DNA of 64,000 nucleotides from QHXQ01 sp038322995 (lineage in GTDB: Bacteria > Acidobacteriota > Blastocatellia > Pyrinomonadales > Pyrinomonadaceae). Location of the stretch: contig JBBQGM010000004.1 in the NCBI GenBank assembly GCA_038322995.1, positions 1 to 64,000 of the forward strand, written 5' to 3'. Made by a program: the position numbers and the translations under genes. This document shows, one piece after another, positions 34,254 through 42,228 of the stretch. Each line of letters opens with the position of its first letter. Position 1 is the stretch's first letter. The notes beneath the pieces are model-generated. The model had not been told where the DNA came from. It was given only the letters and a program-made list of their open reading frames with translations, and ran no database searches.

Positions 34254-36188
34254 ATGGCAGAGGCAGTTGTCGTCCCCGAAACACACGCGGCGGCCGAACA
34301 TGGCGCGGCGCATCATCATGGCCCGCCGACGAGTTTCATCCGCAAGTATATTTTCAGTATTGACCATAAGGTGATCGGCATCCAGTATCTGCTGCTCGCG
34401 CTGGTGGCGGTCTTAATCGGCATGGTCATGTCCGTGCTGATGCGCATGAACCTGACGTGGCCGGCGCAACATTGGCCGTTGCTCGCCAAGATTTTCCCGA
34501 TGGGTGCGCCGGATGGAGTGATGACGCCGGAATTCTATCTCTCGCTCGTCACGATGCACGGCACGATGATGGTCTTCTTCGTGCTAACGACCGCGCCGCA
34601 AGGCGGCTTCGGTAACTATTTTCTGCCGATCCAGATCGGCGCGGAGGACATGGCCTTTCCCGTCCTCAACATGCTCTCGTTCTGGGTCACACTTGTCGGC
34701 CTCGTCGTCCTCGTCGCCGCCATTTTCGTCGAAAGTAGCGCGGCACTCGGAGCGACGAAGTTCGTCACGAAATATCTGGGCGGCGGCGGCACTGGCACGC
34801 TCGGCCCCATCGGCGGCTGGACTGGCTATCCACCCTTGAGCGCGCTCGGCAAATCGGCCGGCCCGGGGCAGGGCGCGGGCGTGACGCTCTGGATCACGAG
34901 CATCGCCATCTTCTGCGTCGCGTCGCTGCTCGGCGCGCTCAACTTCATCACGACCCTGCTGAACATGCGCACACGCGGGATGTCCCTTATGCGCATGCCG
35001 CTCACCTGTTGGTCTTGGTTTACGACGGCGATTCTGGCATTGCTTTCATTCCCGGTGCTGCTCGCGGGCGGTATCTTGCTCCTGCTCGACCGGCACGCAG
35101 GCACGAGTTTCTTCATTCCCGGCAATCTGGTCGTAAGCGATAAACTTGTGGCAGAGCATGCGGGCGGCTCGCCGATCTTGTGGCAACACTTGTTCTGGTT
35201 TTTCGGTCACCCGGAAGTCTACATCGCCATCCTGCCCGGCATGGGCGCGACTTCGCACATCCTTTCAACCTTCGCACGCAAACCGATCTTCGGTTATCGC
35301 GCAATGGTCTTCGCGATGTTCGCCATCGGCCTGCTCGGCTTCTTCGTCTGGGGCCACCACATGTTCTTGAGCGGCATGAGTCCGTACTCAGGCATGGCCT
35401 TTTCCGTGTTGACGCTGACCATCGGCGTGCCCTCCGCGATCAAAACGTTCAACTGGCTCGGCACGCTCTGGGGCGGGCGCATCCGCTTCACCGTGCCGAT
35501 GCTCTTCGCCATCGGCTTCGTCTCGCTCTTCGTCGCGGGCGGCATCACGGGGTTGGTGCTGGGGCAAACGTCGCTTGATCTCTCAATGCACGACACATAC
35601 TTCGTGCTCGGTCACTTTCATCTCGTGATGGGTGTCGCCGCGATTTTCGGTATGTTCGCGGGCGTCTATTTCTGGTTCCCGAAGATGTTCGGGCGCATGA
35701 TGAACGACAAACTCGGCTATATCCATTTCTGGCCGACGTTCATTGGCGTCTATGCCATCTTCATCCCGATGCACGTGATGGGCTTGGTTGGCATGCCGCG
35801 CCGCTATTCATCGTTCACCGAATACACCTTCCTGAACAAGACGCACTCACTCGTCATGTTCGTCACCATCGCGGCCATCATCACGGCGTTCACGCAGATT
35901 CTCTTCTTCTTCAACTTCTTCTGGTCAATCTTCAAGGGCAAACCGGCGGGCGACAATCCGTGGAAGGCGACGACGCTGGAGTGGGCGACGACATCGCCAC
36001 CGCCATTCGACAATTTCGGCGGTGTAGTCCCGACCGTCTATCGTGGCGCATACGAGTTCGCTGTGCCGGACGCGCCTGAAGATTACGTGATGCAAACGAC
36101 GCCGGACGCGACCGGGGCGAATGTCCCGGCCGGTGTGATGGGGCAAGGCAAGGAGAGTACGGGCAATGGCCACAACGGTCACCACTGA
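34254..36188 (+). CDS. ctaD: Cytochrome c oxidase subunit I (A-type)
   Basis: A 644-residue haem-copper oxidase subunit I. The low-spin haem ligand is in HGTMMVFF, the CuB histidine and cross-linked Tyr region is in FGHPEVYIAILPG, the CuB pair is HH in WGHHMFLSG, and the haem a3 and a ligands are in LGHFHLVMGV. The glutamate of GHPEV supports an A1-type D-channel. An N-terminal His/Ala-rich segment of about 30 residues and a C-terminal Gly/Asn/His tail flank the core. The ATG at 34254 has GAGGAAGG upstream. Confidence 0.96.
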   Translation: MAEAVVVPETHAAAEHGAAHHHGPPTSFIRKYIFSIDHKVIGIQYLLLALVAVLIGMVMSVLMRMNLTWPAQHWPLLAKIFPMGAPDGVMTPEFYLSLVTMHGTMMVFFVLTTAPQGGFGNYFLPIQIGAEDMAFPVLNMLSFWVTLVGLVVLVAAIFVESSAALGATKFVTKYLGGGGTGTLGPIGGWTGYPPLSALGKSAGPGQGAGVTLWITSIAIFCVASLLGALNFITTLLNMRTRGMSLMRMPLTCWSWFTTAILALLSFPVLLAGGILLLLDRHAGTSFFIPGNLVVSDKLVAEHAGGSPILWQHLFWFFGHPEVYIAILPGMGATSHILSTFARKPIFGYRAMVFAMFAIGLLGFFVWGHHMFLSGMSPYSGMAFSVLTLTIGVPSAIKTFNWLGTLWGGRIRFTVPMLFAIGFVSLFVAGGITGLVLGQTSLDLSMHDTYFVLGHFHLVMGVAAIFGMFAGVYFWFPKMFGRMMNDKLGYIHFWPTFIGVYAIFIPMHVMGLVGMPRRYSSFTEYTFLNKTHSLVMFVTIAAIITAFTQILFFFNFFWSIFKGKPAGDNPWKATTLEWATTSPPPFDNFGGVVPTVYRGAYEFAVPDAPEDYVMQTTPDATGANVPAGVMGQGKESTGNGHNGHH

Positions 36189-36861
36189 CACGCGCGAGCG
36201 CATCCGTGGTAAAGACACAGGCTTGGGCGCGGGCCCGCGCGCGGGCGGCAACGGTGCGCGGCGCAAACCCGGCGGCAACAATGGCGATGGTGCGCGACAC
36301 GATGGCGAGCCGCAGAATTATCGCATTGGCATGTGGCTGACGGTTGGCTCTATCGCCATGTTGTTCACCGCCCTGACGAGCGCCTACGTCATGCGCGCGG
36401 GCGGGCGCGGCTGGGACGACCTACAGTTGCCGGGTTTGTTGTGGGTCAGCACGGCGCTGATCGTAGCGAGTAGCGTCACGATAGAAGTGGCGCGCCGCGC
36501 GTTGCGCCGTGATGAGGATGCGACGTATCGCAACTGGCTCATGGTCTCACTCTTCCTGGGCTTCGGTTTCCTCGCCACGCAGTTATTTGCTTGGCGGCAA
36601 CTCGCGGGGCAGGGCATTTACCTCGCGTCGAATCCGCACAGTTCTTTCTTCTATCTGCTGACAGGGCTGCACGGCTTGCACCTCTTGGGCGGCATCGTCG
36701 GCCTGAGTTTCTTACTGTGGCGTGCGTCGCGGGTGATGCGTGACACGAACAAACAGGCGACGCTGAAACGGCGCGCGGCGGCCGATGCCGTCGGCATCTA
36801 CTGGCATTTTATGGACGGGTTGTGGGTCTATCTGTTCGCACTCCTTTTCCTGTGGAGGTAA
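36166..36861 (+). CDS. ctaE: Cytochrome c oxidase subunit III (paralogue 1)
   Basis: A 231-residue subunit III-type membrane protein with a basic Gly/Arg/Asn-rich N-terminal region of about 50 residues and five helices. The signature region SSFFYLLTGLHGLHLLGG and the C-terminal YWHFMDGLWVYLF are characteristic. It overlaps the end of subunit I by 23 bp in another frame, implying coupled translation. Confidence 0.9.
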   Translation: MATTVTTDTRERIRGKDTGLGAGPRAGGNGARRKPGGNNGDGARHDGEPQNYRIGMWLTVGSIAMLFTALTSAYVMRAGGRGWDDLQLPGLLWVSTALIVASSVTIEVARRALRRDEDATYRNWLMVSLFLGFGFLATQLFAWRQLAGQGIYLASNPHSSFFYLLTGLHGLHLLGGIVGLSFLLWRASRVMRDTNKQATLKRRAAADAVGIYWHFMDGLWVYLFALLFLWR

Positions 36862-36864
36862 CGT

Positions 36865-37521
36865 TTGAGCACGCACGCACACGTTGAATCCGCGCCGACT
36901 GCCGACTGGGGCGGCGGCACGCTCCCTTATCGCGTCGGGCATCGCAAGCTCGGCATGTGGCTCTTCATCGTCTCGGACGCGCTGACGTTCTCGGCGCTCC
37001 TGATCGGCTACAGTTACGTCCGCTTGTCCAGTAATCAATGGCCGACGCCGTTCAAGTTCTCGCCCAGTATCCTGTTTTCCACGACGATGACGCTTTGCCT
37101 GCTGGCTTCAAGCTTTACGATGGTAATGGCGGTGCGCGCTTCAGCGCATGGCCAGAAACGCGTGGCCCGGCGCTGGATTGGCGGAACGATGCTCGGCGGC
37201 CTGGCGTTCCTTGTGCTGCATCTCTACGAGTGGAATCATCTCCTGAGTGAAGGGTTGAAGCCCTTCACGTTGCCGAAGGAATGGGTGAAGGAATGGCCGC
37301 ATGCCTCGCCGCTCTTTGGTGCAACCTTCTTCGCAATCACGGGGCTGCACATGTTCCACGTCTTCACCGGCTTCTGCTATCTCGGCATCATCGCGCTTCG
37401 CATCCGCAAGTTGTCGCACGAGGACGTTGAGATCAGTGGTCTCTACTGGCACTTCGTCGATCTCGTCTGGATGTTCGTCTTCCCCTTAATCTATCTGTTG
37501 TCGGTGGACTTCAAAGGCTAA
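36865..37521 (+). CDS. Cytochrome c oxidase subunit III (paralogue 2)
   Basis: A 218-residue subunit III family protein with the same plan: GTLPYRVGHRKLGMWLFIVSD at the start of the core, TGLHMFHVFTG, and YWHFVDLVWMFVFPLIY at the C-terminus. It lacks the long N-terminal extension of its neighbour. The TTG start has GGAGGT 6-7 bases upstream and begins 3 bp after the first paralogue. The two are clearly homologous but well diverged. They may form a dimer of subunit III-like proteins or be alternative subunits. Confidence 0.9.
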   Translation: MSTHAHVESAPTADWGGGTLPYRVGHRKLGMWLFIVSDALTFSALLIGYSYVRLSSNQWPTPFKFSPSILFSTTMTLCLLASSFTMVMAVRASAHGQKRVARRWIGGTMLGGLAFLVLHLYEWNHLLSEGLKPFTLPKEWVKEWPHASPLFGATFFAITGLHMFHVFTGFCYLGIIALRIRKLSHEDVEISGLYWHFVDLVWMFVFPLIYLLSVDFKG

Positions 37522-37561
37522 TGCGCTTGATCGGCAAATTTCGACGCGAGGCACAACGCAC

Positions 37562-38146
37562 ATGAGCAGTCGCTTACGCAGTTTGGGCCAGAAGCAGGAC
37601 GTGATCTTAAACGCGCTCTGCGTGCTGCTGGCGACCGTCTTCCTCCTGCTGGCCCTGGGGAATTTAAGTTGGGCGGGCAACTTTCTGACGATTGATAGTC
37701 TGTTCATGACGGCCGTCTGCCTGTTTCTGGCCGGCGTGTTTATGATCAACCCGCTGCTCTGGGCGCACGAGCAAGGACTATTCGCCGCCGAGGATGCCAC
37801 CCGCCCGGCCCCGGTCGATCTACACTTCGAGGGCACACCGAAATTATTCCTCACTGTGCTCGGTAGTCTGCTGGTCTTGACGCTGGTCGAGGTGCTGCTG
37901 GCTTACTTTCAAGTGCGGCTCGCCATCATGCTGACGATCTTGATCGGGCTGTCGCTGATCAAGGCCGCGCTCATCGTCGCCTATTTCATGCACCTGCGCT
38001 TTGAACGCATGAGCCTGGTGTTGACGCTCGTGCCGATGCTCGTTATCTGCATCTGCTTGTTGCTCATCTTTTTCCCGGACGGTCGCCGGTCGCTAAACTT
38101 GCGCACCTACGGCGATCTGCCCGCACCGGCGGCGGAACACGAATGA
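37562..38146 (+). CDS. Cytochrome c oxidase subunit IV family protein
   Basis: A 194-residue membrane protein. Two N-terminal helices (about 17-37 and 46-66) form an extra region. The C-terminal three helices match the prokaryotic subunit IV/CyoD fold, with the characteristic KAALIVAYFMHLRFE. It stabilises the oxidase core. The stop overlaps the next start by 4 bp. Confidence 0.82.
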   Translation: MSSRLRSLGQKQDVILNALCVLLATVFLLLALGNLSWAGNFLTIDSLFMTAVCLFLAGVFMINPLLWAHEQGLFAAEDATRPAPVDLHFEGTPKLFLTVLGSLLVLTLVEVLLAYFQVRLAIMLTILIGLSLIKAALIVAYFMHLRFERMSLVLTLVPMLVICICLLLIFFPDGRRSLNLRTYGDLPAPAAEHE

Positions 38147-38397
38147 CGATGGGGCAAAGATATTTGCGCAGGCTCGGCTGGTGCGCGTTGTTGGCGACGT
38201 TTGCGCTCTGCGTCTTTTGCGCGCCTGCGTTGGCGCAATGTGCGATGTGCAAGGCGACGGGGAGCGGGCTGGACGCCAAAGCTGCGCGGTATCTAAATAT
38301 CGCCGTGGTCTTGATGGTCTCGCCACCGGTCACGATCTTCTGCGGCTTCCTCTATCTGACTTATAAGCATCGCCGGCCGCCGGGTGATGAAGGCTGA
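38143..38397 (+). CDS. Small membrane protein with CAMC motif
   Basis: An 84-residue protein. It has a signal peptide or first helix (residues 10-31) followed directly by QCAMCKAT, then a second helix (about 52-72) and a basic tail. The CxxC just outside the membrane suggests a redox or metal-handling role in oxidase assembly, but I do not recognise a named family. It overlaps the subunit IV stop by 4 bp, which ties it to the oxidase operon. Confidence 0.65.
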   Translation: MTMGQRYLRRLGWCALLATFALCVFCAPALAQCAMCKATGSGLDAKAARYLNIAVVLMVSPPVTIFCGFLYLTYKHRRPPGDEG

Positions 38398-38433
38398 AGC
38401 GCACTGTTCCGGGCATACGCTGCACAGGCAAAC

Positions 38434-38898
38434 ATGGAAGCACAGTTGCTGGAAACGTGGCGGATTCACAACCGGATCAATTTGTATCTGCTCGCCGCAA
38501 TCAAGCCAGAGGCGCTAACTGCGCGCGCCGCCTCGAAAGGGCGCACGGTCGCCGAGCAGTTTGCGCATATCCACAACGTGCGCGTGATGTGGTTGCAGAG
38601 TGCCGCGCCGGAGTTGCTCACAGGGTTGGTTAAGCTCGAGAAAGCGACTGTGGTGGATGCGCTACTACTGCAACAATCGCTTACCGCATCGGGCGATGCC
38701 ATGGCCGTGTTGGTGCAGCAAAGTCTGGCGGCGGGCGGGCGCATCAAAGGCTTCAAGCCGCATGCGTTCGCGTTTCTCGGTTATTTGATCGCGCACGAGG
38801 CGCATCATCGCGGGCAGATCGCACTCACGCTCAAACAGGCCGGGCATGCGCTCGACAAGAAGACCGCCTACGGTCTATGGGAATGGGGCACGCGCTGA
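38434..38898 (+). CDS. DinB/YfiT-family putative metal-dependent protein
   Basis: A 154-residue four-helix bundle protein of the DinB superfamily. The metal-ligand histidines are in QFAHIHNVR (about 50) and HEAHHRGQIA (about 125). Members include thiol S-transferases, but the substrate is unknown. It follows the small membrane protein by 36 bp and is likely co-transcribed. Confidence 0.8.
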   Translation: MEAQLLETWRIHNRINLYLLAAIKPEALTARAASKGRTVAEQFAHIHNVRVMWLQSAAPELLTGLVKLEKATVVDALLLQQSLTASGDAMAVLVQQSLAAGGRIKGFKPHAFAFLGYLIAHEAHHRGQIALTLKQAGHALDKKTAYGLWEWGTR

Positions 38899-38924
38899 CG
38901 GACGGCGCACCTTACGCTGTCCAT

Positions 38925-39191
38925 ATGTCCGATATAACTATGGCTGAAGAAGAGAAGCCGACAGTAGACAACACGCGCGCCAGCATACGCGGGCGGGCTT
39001 GCCCGCGTTGCGGCGGCAAGATTATTCCCTCGTTGCGCGCGGTCTACGAGAGCAAAGACCCCGGCGGCGTCTATCCCGTCTGGGAATGTGAACGCTGCGG
39101 GTTTGAAGAATTAAGTGCTAAGCAACCTGCCAAAAAGGCTGTCGCCCACGGCGCTAAAAAGAAAGAAGAATTACCGCCGGGCGGTGAGTGA
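38925..39191 (+). CDS. Small zinc-ribbon protein
   Basis: An 88-residue soluble protein with two CxxC pairs (CPRCGG and CERCGF), about 30 residues apart, forming a zinc ribbon, then a Lys/Ala-rich tail. The start is uncertain: ATG at 38925 or 38940, both in frame. The frame also extends into the DinB gene. No function can be assigned. Confidence 0.65.
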   Translation: MSDITMAEEEKPTVDNTRASIRGRACPRCGGKIIPSLRAVYESKDPGGVYPVWECERCGFEELSAKQPAKKAVAHGAKKKEELPPGGE

Positions 39192-39197
39192 CGCGAT

Positions 39198-39250
39198 AGT
39201 TTTCAGTTTTCCGTGCGCAGTTTTCAGTTTGGCCTGACTGCTGAAAACTG
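39198..39250. repeat. Word repeat with 10-bp inverted arms
   Basis: AGTTTTCAGTTT occurs twice (starting at about 39198 and 39219). The second copy pairs with 39241-39250: CAGTTTTCAG at 39218-39227 against CTGAAAACTG. It lies in the spacer before the DUF420 gene. Confidence 0.55.
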
Positions 39251-39274
39251 TGAATCGAAACCTGAACACTGTTT

Positions 39275-39700
39275 ATGAATTACGACACCCTACCGCACTT
39301 GAACGCCGTCTTAAACGCTACCAGCGGTACGCTGCTTATCGCTGGTTTCTGCTTTATCCGTCGCCGCCTGATCAGCGCGCATCGGGCGTGCATGCTCGCG
39401 GCGCTCACCGCCTCGGCCGCGTTTCTCGTCTCTTATCTCGTCTATCACGCGCATCACGGCACAACGCGCTTCGCCGGGCAAGGCCTGGCCCGGCCGCTGT
39501 ACTTCTTTATTCTAACGACGCATACCATCCTCGCCGTCGTGATCGTGCCGCTGATTATTATCACGCTTAGGCGGGCGTTGCGCGGCGAGTTCGGGCCACA
39601 TAGCCGGCTCGCGCGTTGGACGTTCCCGCTCTGGCTCTACGTCTCCATCACCGGCGTGTTGGTCTATCTGTTGCTCTACCAAATCTACCCCGCTCACTAA
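39275..39700 (+). CDS. DUF420 family membrane protein, probable oxidase assembly factor
   Basis: A 141-residue protein with four transmembrane helices and conserved histidines (LPHLNAVLNATSG, YHAHHGTTRF, TTHTILAVV). This pattern matches DUF420 proteins, which are usually found with haem-copper oxidase genes and related to CtaM-like assembly factors. Its place after the oxidase subunits agrees with that role. Confidence 0.82.
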   Translation: MNYDTLPHLNAVLNATSGTLLIAGFCFIRRRLISAHRACMLAALTASAAFLVSYLVYHAHHGTTRFAGQGLARPLYFFILTTHTILAVVIVPLIIITLRRALRGEFGPHSRLARWTFPLWLYVSITGVLVYLLLYQIYPAH

Positions 39701-39712
39701 CGGCCCGCGCGG

Positions 39713-40588
39713 ATGACGATAAACAACGGTCAGCAACAAACGCCCTCTGCGCCTGCGCCCGTGCCGGGCCGACGACGCACGCCCTGGTCGCTGGCCTTAG
39801 TCGCCGCGTTGTTCGTCATCGCGCCGTTTCTGACGTGGTACGGCACGTGGTTCGGCCGCACGTTGAGCGATGCACAGATCGCGCAATATCTAACCGATGA
39901 AGCGAATCCACGCCACGAACAGCATGCGCTCTCGCAGATCGTCGAACGCATAGGGCAGTCCGATGCGAACGTAAGTCGCTGGTCTCCGCAAATCGCGGGA
40001 CTTGCCGCGAGCAAGCATGCGGACGTGCGTATGACGGCCGCATGGGTAATGGGGCAGGCCACGCACACCGAAGAATTTCACGCTGCGCTCTTGCGCCTGC
40101 TCACGGATGCTGAGCCGATAGTCCGGCGCAACGCCGCGCTCGCCCTCGTGTCCTACGGCGAGGCGCGCAGCCGCATAGAACTCGGCGCTATGTTGCGCCC
40201 TTACACGTTCAACGCGCCGCTCGCGGGCGAACTCCTCTCGCTCTTGCCCGCTGGCACACCGGTCAAACGCGAAGGTATGCTAGCCCGCGTTAAAGTCAGC
40301 GCCGACCAGCGCGCCGAGTTACGCTCGCCGCTGCCGGGCCGGATCGAGCAACTTGCGGTCGCAACGGGCGCGCAGCTAGTAGCCGGTCAGCCGTTGCTCA
40401 CGCTTGCGCCGGACGAAGCCACGGCCTTGAACGCGCTCGTGGGTTTGCGTTTCATTGGGACTGCGGAGGACTTGCCGGCGGTGGAACGGTATGCGGTGGG
40501 CGGCGCGGAGTTGACCGCGCGACTTAAACAAGAAGCGGCGCTGACGGCCGCAGCCATCAAGCGCCGCGCGGCGGAGACGGGCAAGTAA
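39713..40588 (+). CDS. Membrane-anchored HEAT-repeat protein with barrel-sandwich-like domain
   Basis: A 291-residue protein. One transmembrane segment lies at about 27-45, then HEAT-like helical repeats (about 75-165, with HADVRMTAAWVMGQ and EPIVRRNAALALVSYG). The stretch at about 190-240 resembles a biotinyl/HlyD-type barrel-sandwich half (VKREGMLARVKVSA, RSPLPGRIEQLAV, GQPLLTLAP), and the C-terminus is helical. I do not know this combination as a named family. It ends the respiratory gene block 12 bp after the DUF420 gene and may be an oxidase or secretion accessory factor. Confidence 0.65.
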   Translation: MTINNGQQQTPSAPAPVPGRRRTPWSLALVAALFVIAPFLTWYGTWFGRTLSDAQIAQYLTDEANPRHEQHALSQIVERIGQSDANVSRWSPQIAGLAASKHADVRMTAAWVMGQATHTEEFHAALLRLLTDAEPIVRRNAALALVSYGEARSRIELGAMLRPYTFNAPLAGELLSLLPAGTPVKREGMLARVKVSADQRAELRSPLPGRIEQLAVATGAQLVAGQPLLTLAPDEATALNALVGLRFIGTAEDLPAVERYAVGGAELTARLKQEAALTAAAIKRRAAETGK

Positions 40589-40600
40589 GCTTGCTACTGA

Positions 40601-40969
40601 TTAAGAAACTGCGGCGGGCGCGTCCGTCAGCGTGATGCCGTGCGCGGTTTCCCAATCGGCCGTCGGCACCATCTCGATGGCGTCCCACGGGCAGCCGTCA
40701 AGGAATGCGCCTTCCGGCCCCTTCGAGATGCACTTCTGGCAGCCGATGCAAAGTTCCGGGTCAACTTCAATGCGGCCGAACGGTGGGTGATCTTCGTCGG
40801 GCACCCAGAACATACACGCCTCAATCGGGCAATACTCGATGCACGCGGGCGAGCCGGCACAGCCCGTGCAGCAGTCGGTGGTAATGGCGAGTATGCGCGG
40901 CTTCTTCTTCCGCGTGGCCTTCCCATCGCCAACCGACATCGGCCAGTGTTTTTCGATAACCTCAATCAT
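40601..40969 (-). CDS. Ferredoxin with two 4Fe-4S clusters
   Basis: A 122-residue soluble ferredoxin. The first cysteine set is in CCTGCAGSPACIEYCP and the second in CIGCQKC with a distant CPW, giving eight cluster ligands and an insertion between them. The start MIEVIEKHW at 40969 fits. An upstream in-frame start at 41014 would add 15 residues. It converges on the HEAT/barrel gene. The electron partner is unknown; pigment synthesis or reductive metabolism are possibilities. Confidence 0.85.
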   Translation of the reverse strand: MIEVIEKHWPMSVGDGKATRKKKPRILAITTDCCTGCAGSPACIEYCPIEACMFWVPDEDHPPFGRIEVDPELCIGCQKCISKGPEGAFLDGCPWDAIEMVPTADWETAHGITLTDAPAAVS

Positions 40970-41058
40970 GTATAAACTCCGTCCGCCATTGCGGAGAATA
41001 AAGAACGGAAACAATTTACCACGTCCCCAAAATCGTCACAAACATAATGTCGGATATC

Positions 41059-41117
41059 AACCTGCGGCGCGCAGTATAGCCCGCTAAATTGACGTGATAT
41101 ACTGCGCGCCGCAGGTT
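41059..41117. repeat. 20-bp perfect palindrome between divergent genes
   Basis: The arms at 41059-41078 and 41098-41117 are exact complements containing TGCGGCGCGCAGTATA, with a 19-base loop. It lies between the ferredoxin gene (leftward) and the stress protein gene (rightward), so a terminator role is unlikely. It could be an operator for one or both, or a dispersed palindromic element. Confidence 0.75.
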
Positions 41118-41211
41118 AATCATTCTAGCAGTGCTATTCGATCTAGGCGTAGCGCGGTCGGAGGAAGGCGACCGGTGTCCGTCCGCATAGCGGCGGCGCG
41201 AATACTAACTC

Positions 41212-41991
41212 ATGAAAACTGTAGCTGGCATCTTCAGGGCGCGGGCGGACGCGGAGCGGGCGGTCGAGCGGCTGCGTGCGCTTGGTCTGACGGCGGAAAA
41301 TATCTCATTGCTTACGCCCGGCACGACGCCCGAAGAGATTGATGCGCAAGTACCGACAACCGAGACGGAGCAGCCGGGCATGGGCAAGACGTTGGGTGGT
41401 GTAGTCGGTGGTGCGGTGGGGCTCGCGGGCGGGGCGCAGCTCGGGACAGTATTGGCCAGTTTGCTCGTGCCCGGTGTCGGGCCAATCCTAGCGGCGGGGC
41501 TTGTCGGTGCGGCGCTGCTTGGCGCGGGCGGGATGGCGGCCGGCGCGGCGGCGGGCGACAGCATGGAAGAAAATATTGCTACGGGGCTACCACACGACGA
41601 ATTGTTCGTCTATGAAGATGCGTTGCGGCAGGGGCGCACAGTCGTCATCGCTGTCGCTGACGAGGAGGTGGGCGAGCCGGCACAGACGGCGCTTGCAGAG
41701 GCGGGCGCTGAGAGCGTCGATGCGGCGCGCGAAGATTGGTGGATCGGTCTGCGTGCTGCGGAAGCCGAAGCCTACACGGGGCAGGGCGGCGATTTCACGA
41801 ACGACGAGAAGTTATACCGGCGTGGATTTGAGGCCGCGCTCTACCCACGTGCGCGCGGCAAAGCATACACCGACGCGCTCGAACGGATGCGCTCGCACTA
41901 TGGTGATGAATGCGCGACGGATGCCTTCCGGCATGGCTACGAGCGCGGGCAGGCATATACCGGGCAGATGCGGGAGCGCTTCAAGGGTTGA
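41212..41991 (+). CDS. Glycine-zipper general stress protein
   Basis: A 259-residue protein. The N-terminal part (about 1-45) resembles the YflT/general stress protein fold (MKTVAGIFRARADAERAVERL). A Gly/Ala-rich double hairpin (about 60-115) looks like a glycine zipper that inserts in membranes, and a hydrophilic C-terminal half contains paired motifs AYTGQGGDF and AYTGQMRERF. It probably associates with the membrane under stress. No enzymatic motif is seen. Confidence 0.72.
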   Translation: MKTVAGIFRARADAERAVERLRALGLTAENISLLTPGTTPEEIDAQVPTTETEQPGMGKTLGGVVGGAVGLAGGAQLGTVLASLLVPGVGPILAAGLVGAALLGAGGMAAGAAAGDSMEENIATGLPHDELFVYEDALRQGRTVVIAVADEEVGEPAQTALAEAGAESVDAAREDWWIGLRAAEAEAYTGQGGDFTNDEKLYRRGFEAALYPRARGKAYTDALERMRSHYGDECATDAFRHGYERGQAYTGQMRERFKG

Positions 41992-42155
41992 AGGACACGC
42001 TGCTCAGCCTCGCTCTTGTCGTCGCCATCCTGGGTGTGAGCGCGCTCATCACGCAATGGTTTGCGCGCACGATGTACACACGCTGCGCCGCCTGCGGCAC
42101 GCTCAACGCAAAGCGGCGCACGCAATGTCGCGCTTGCGGCCAGTCCTTCAGTTGA
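41988..42155 (+). CDS. Small transmembrane zinc-ribbon protein
   Basis: A 55-residue protein read from a TTG that overlaps the previous stop. One helix (about 4-24) is followed by CAACGTLNAKRRTQCRACG, a CxxC-x12-CxxC zinc ribbon. An AAGGG precedes the start. The compact layout and complete ribbon argue for a real gene, although it is short. Confidence 0.6.
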   Translation: MKDTLLSLALVVAILGVSALITQWFARTMYTRCAACGTLNAKRRTQCRACGQSFS

Positions 42156-42228
42156 TCTGCGCCCAACCACACGCGCAACCATTTGCCCGTACAGTTAGCC
42201 CACACGCGATGTGAGGAAACGACATCCG

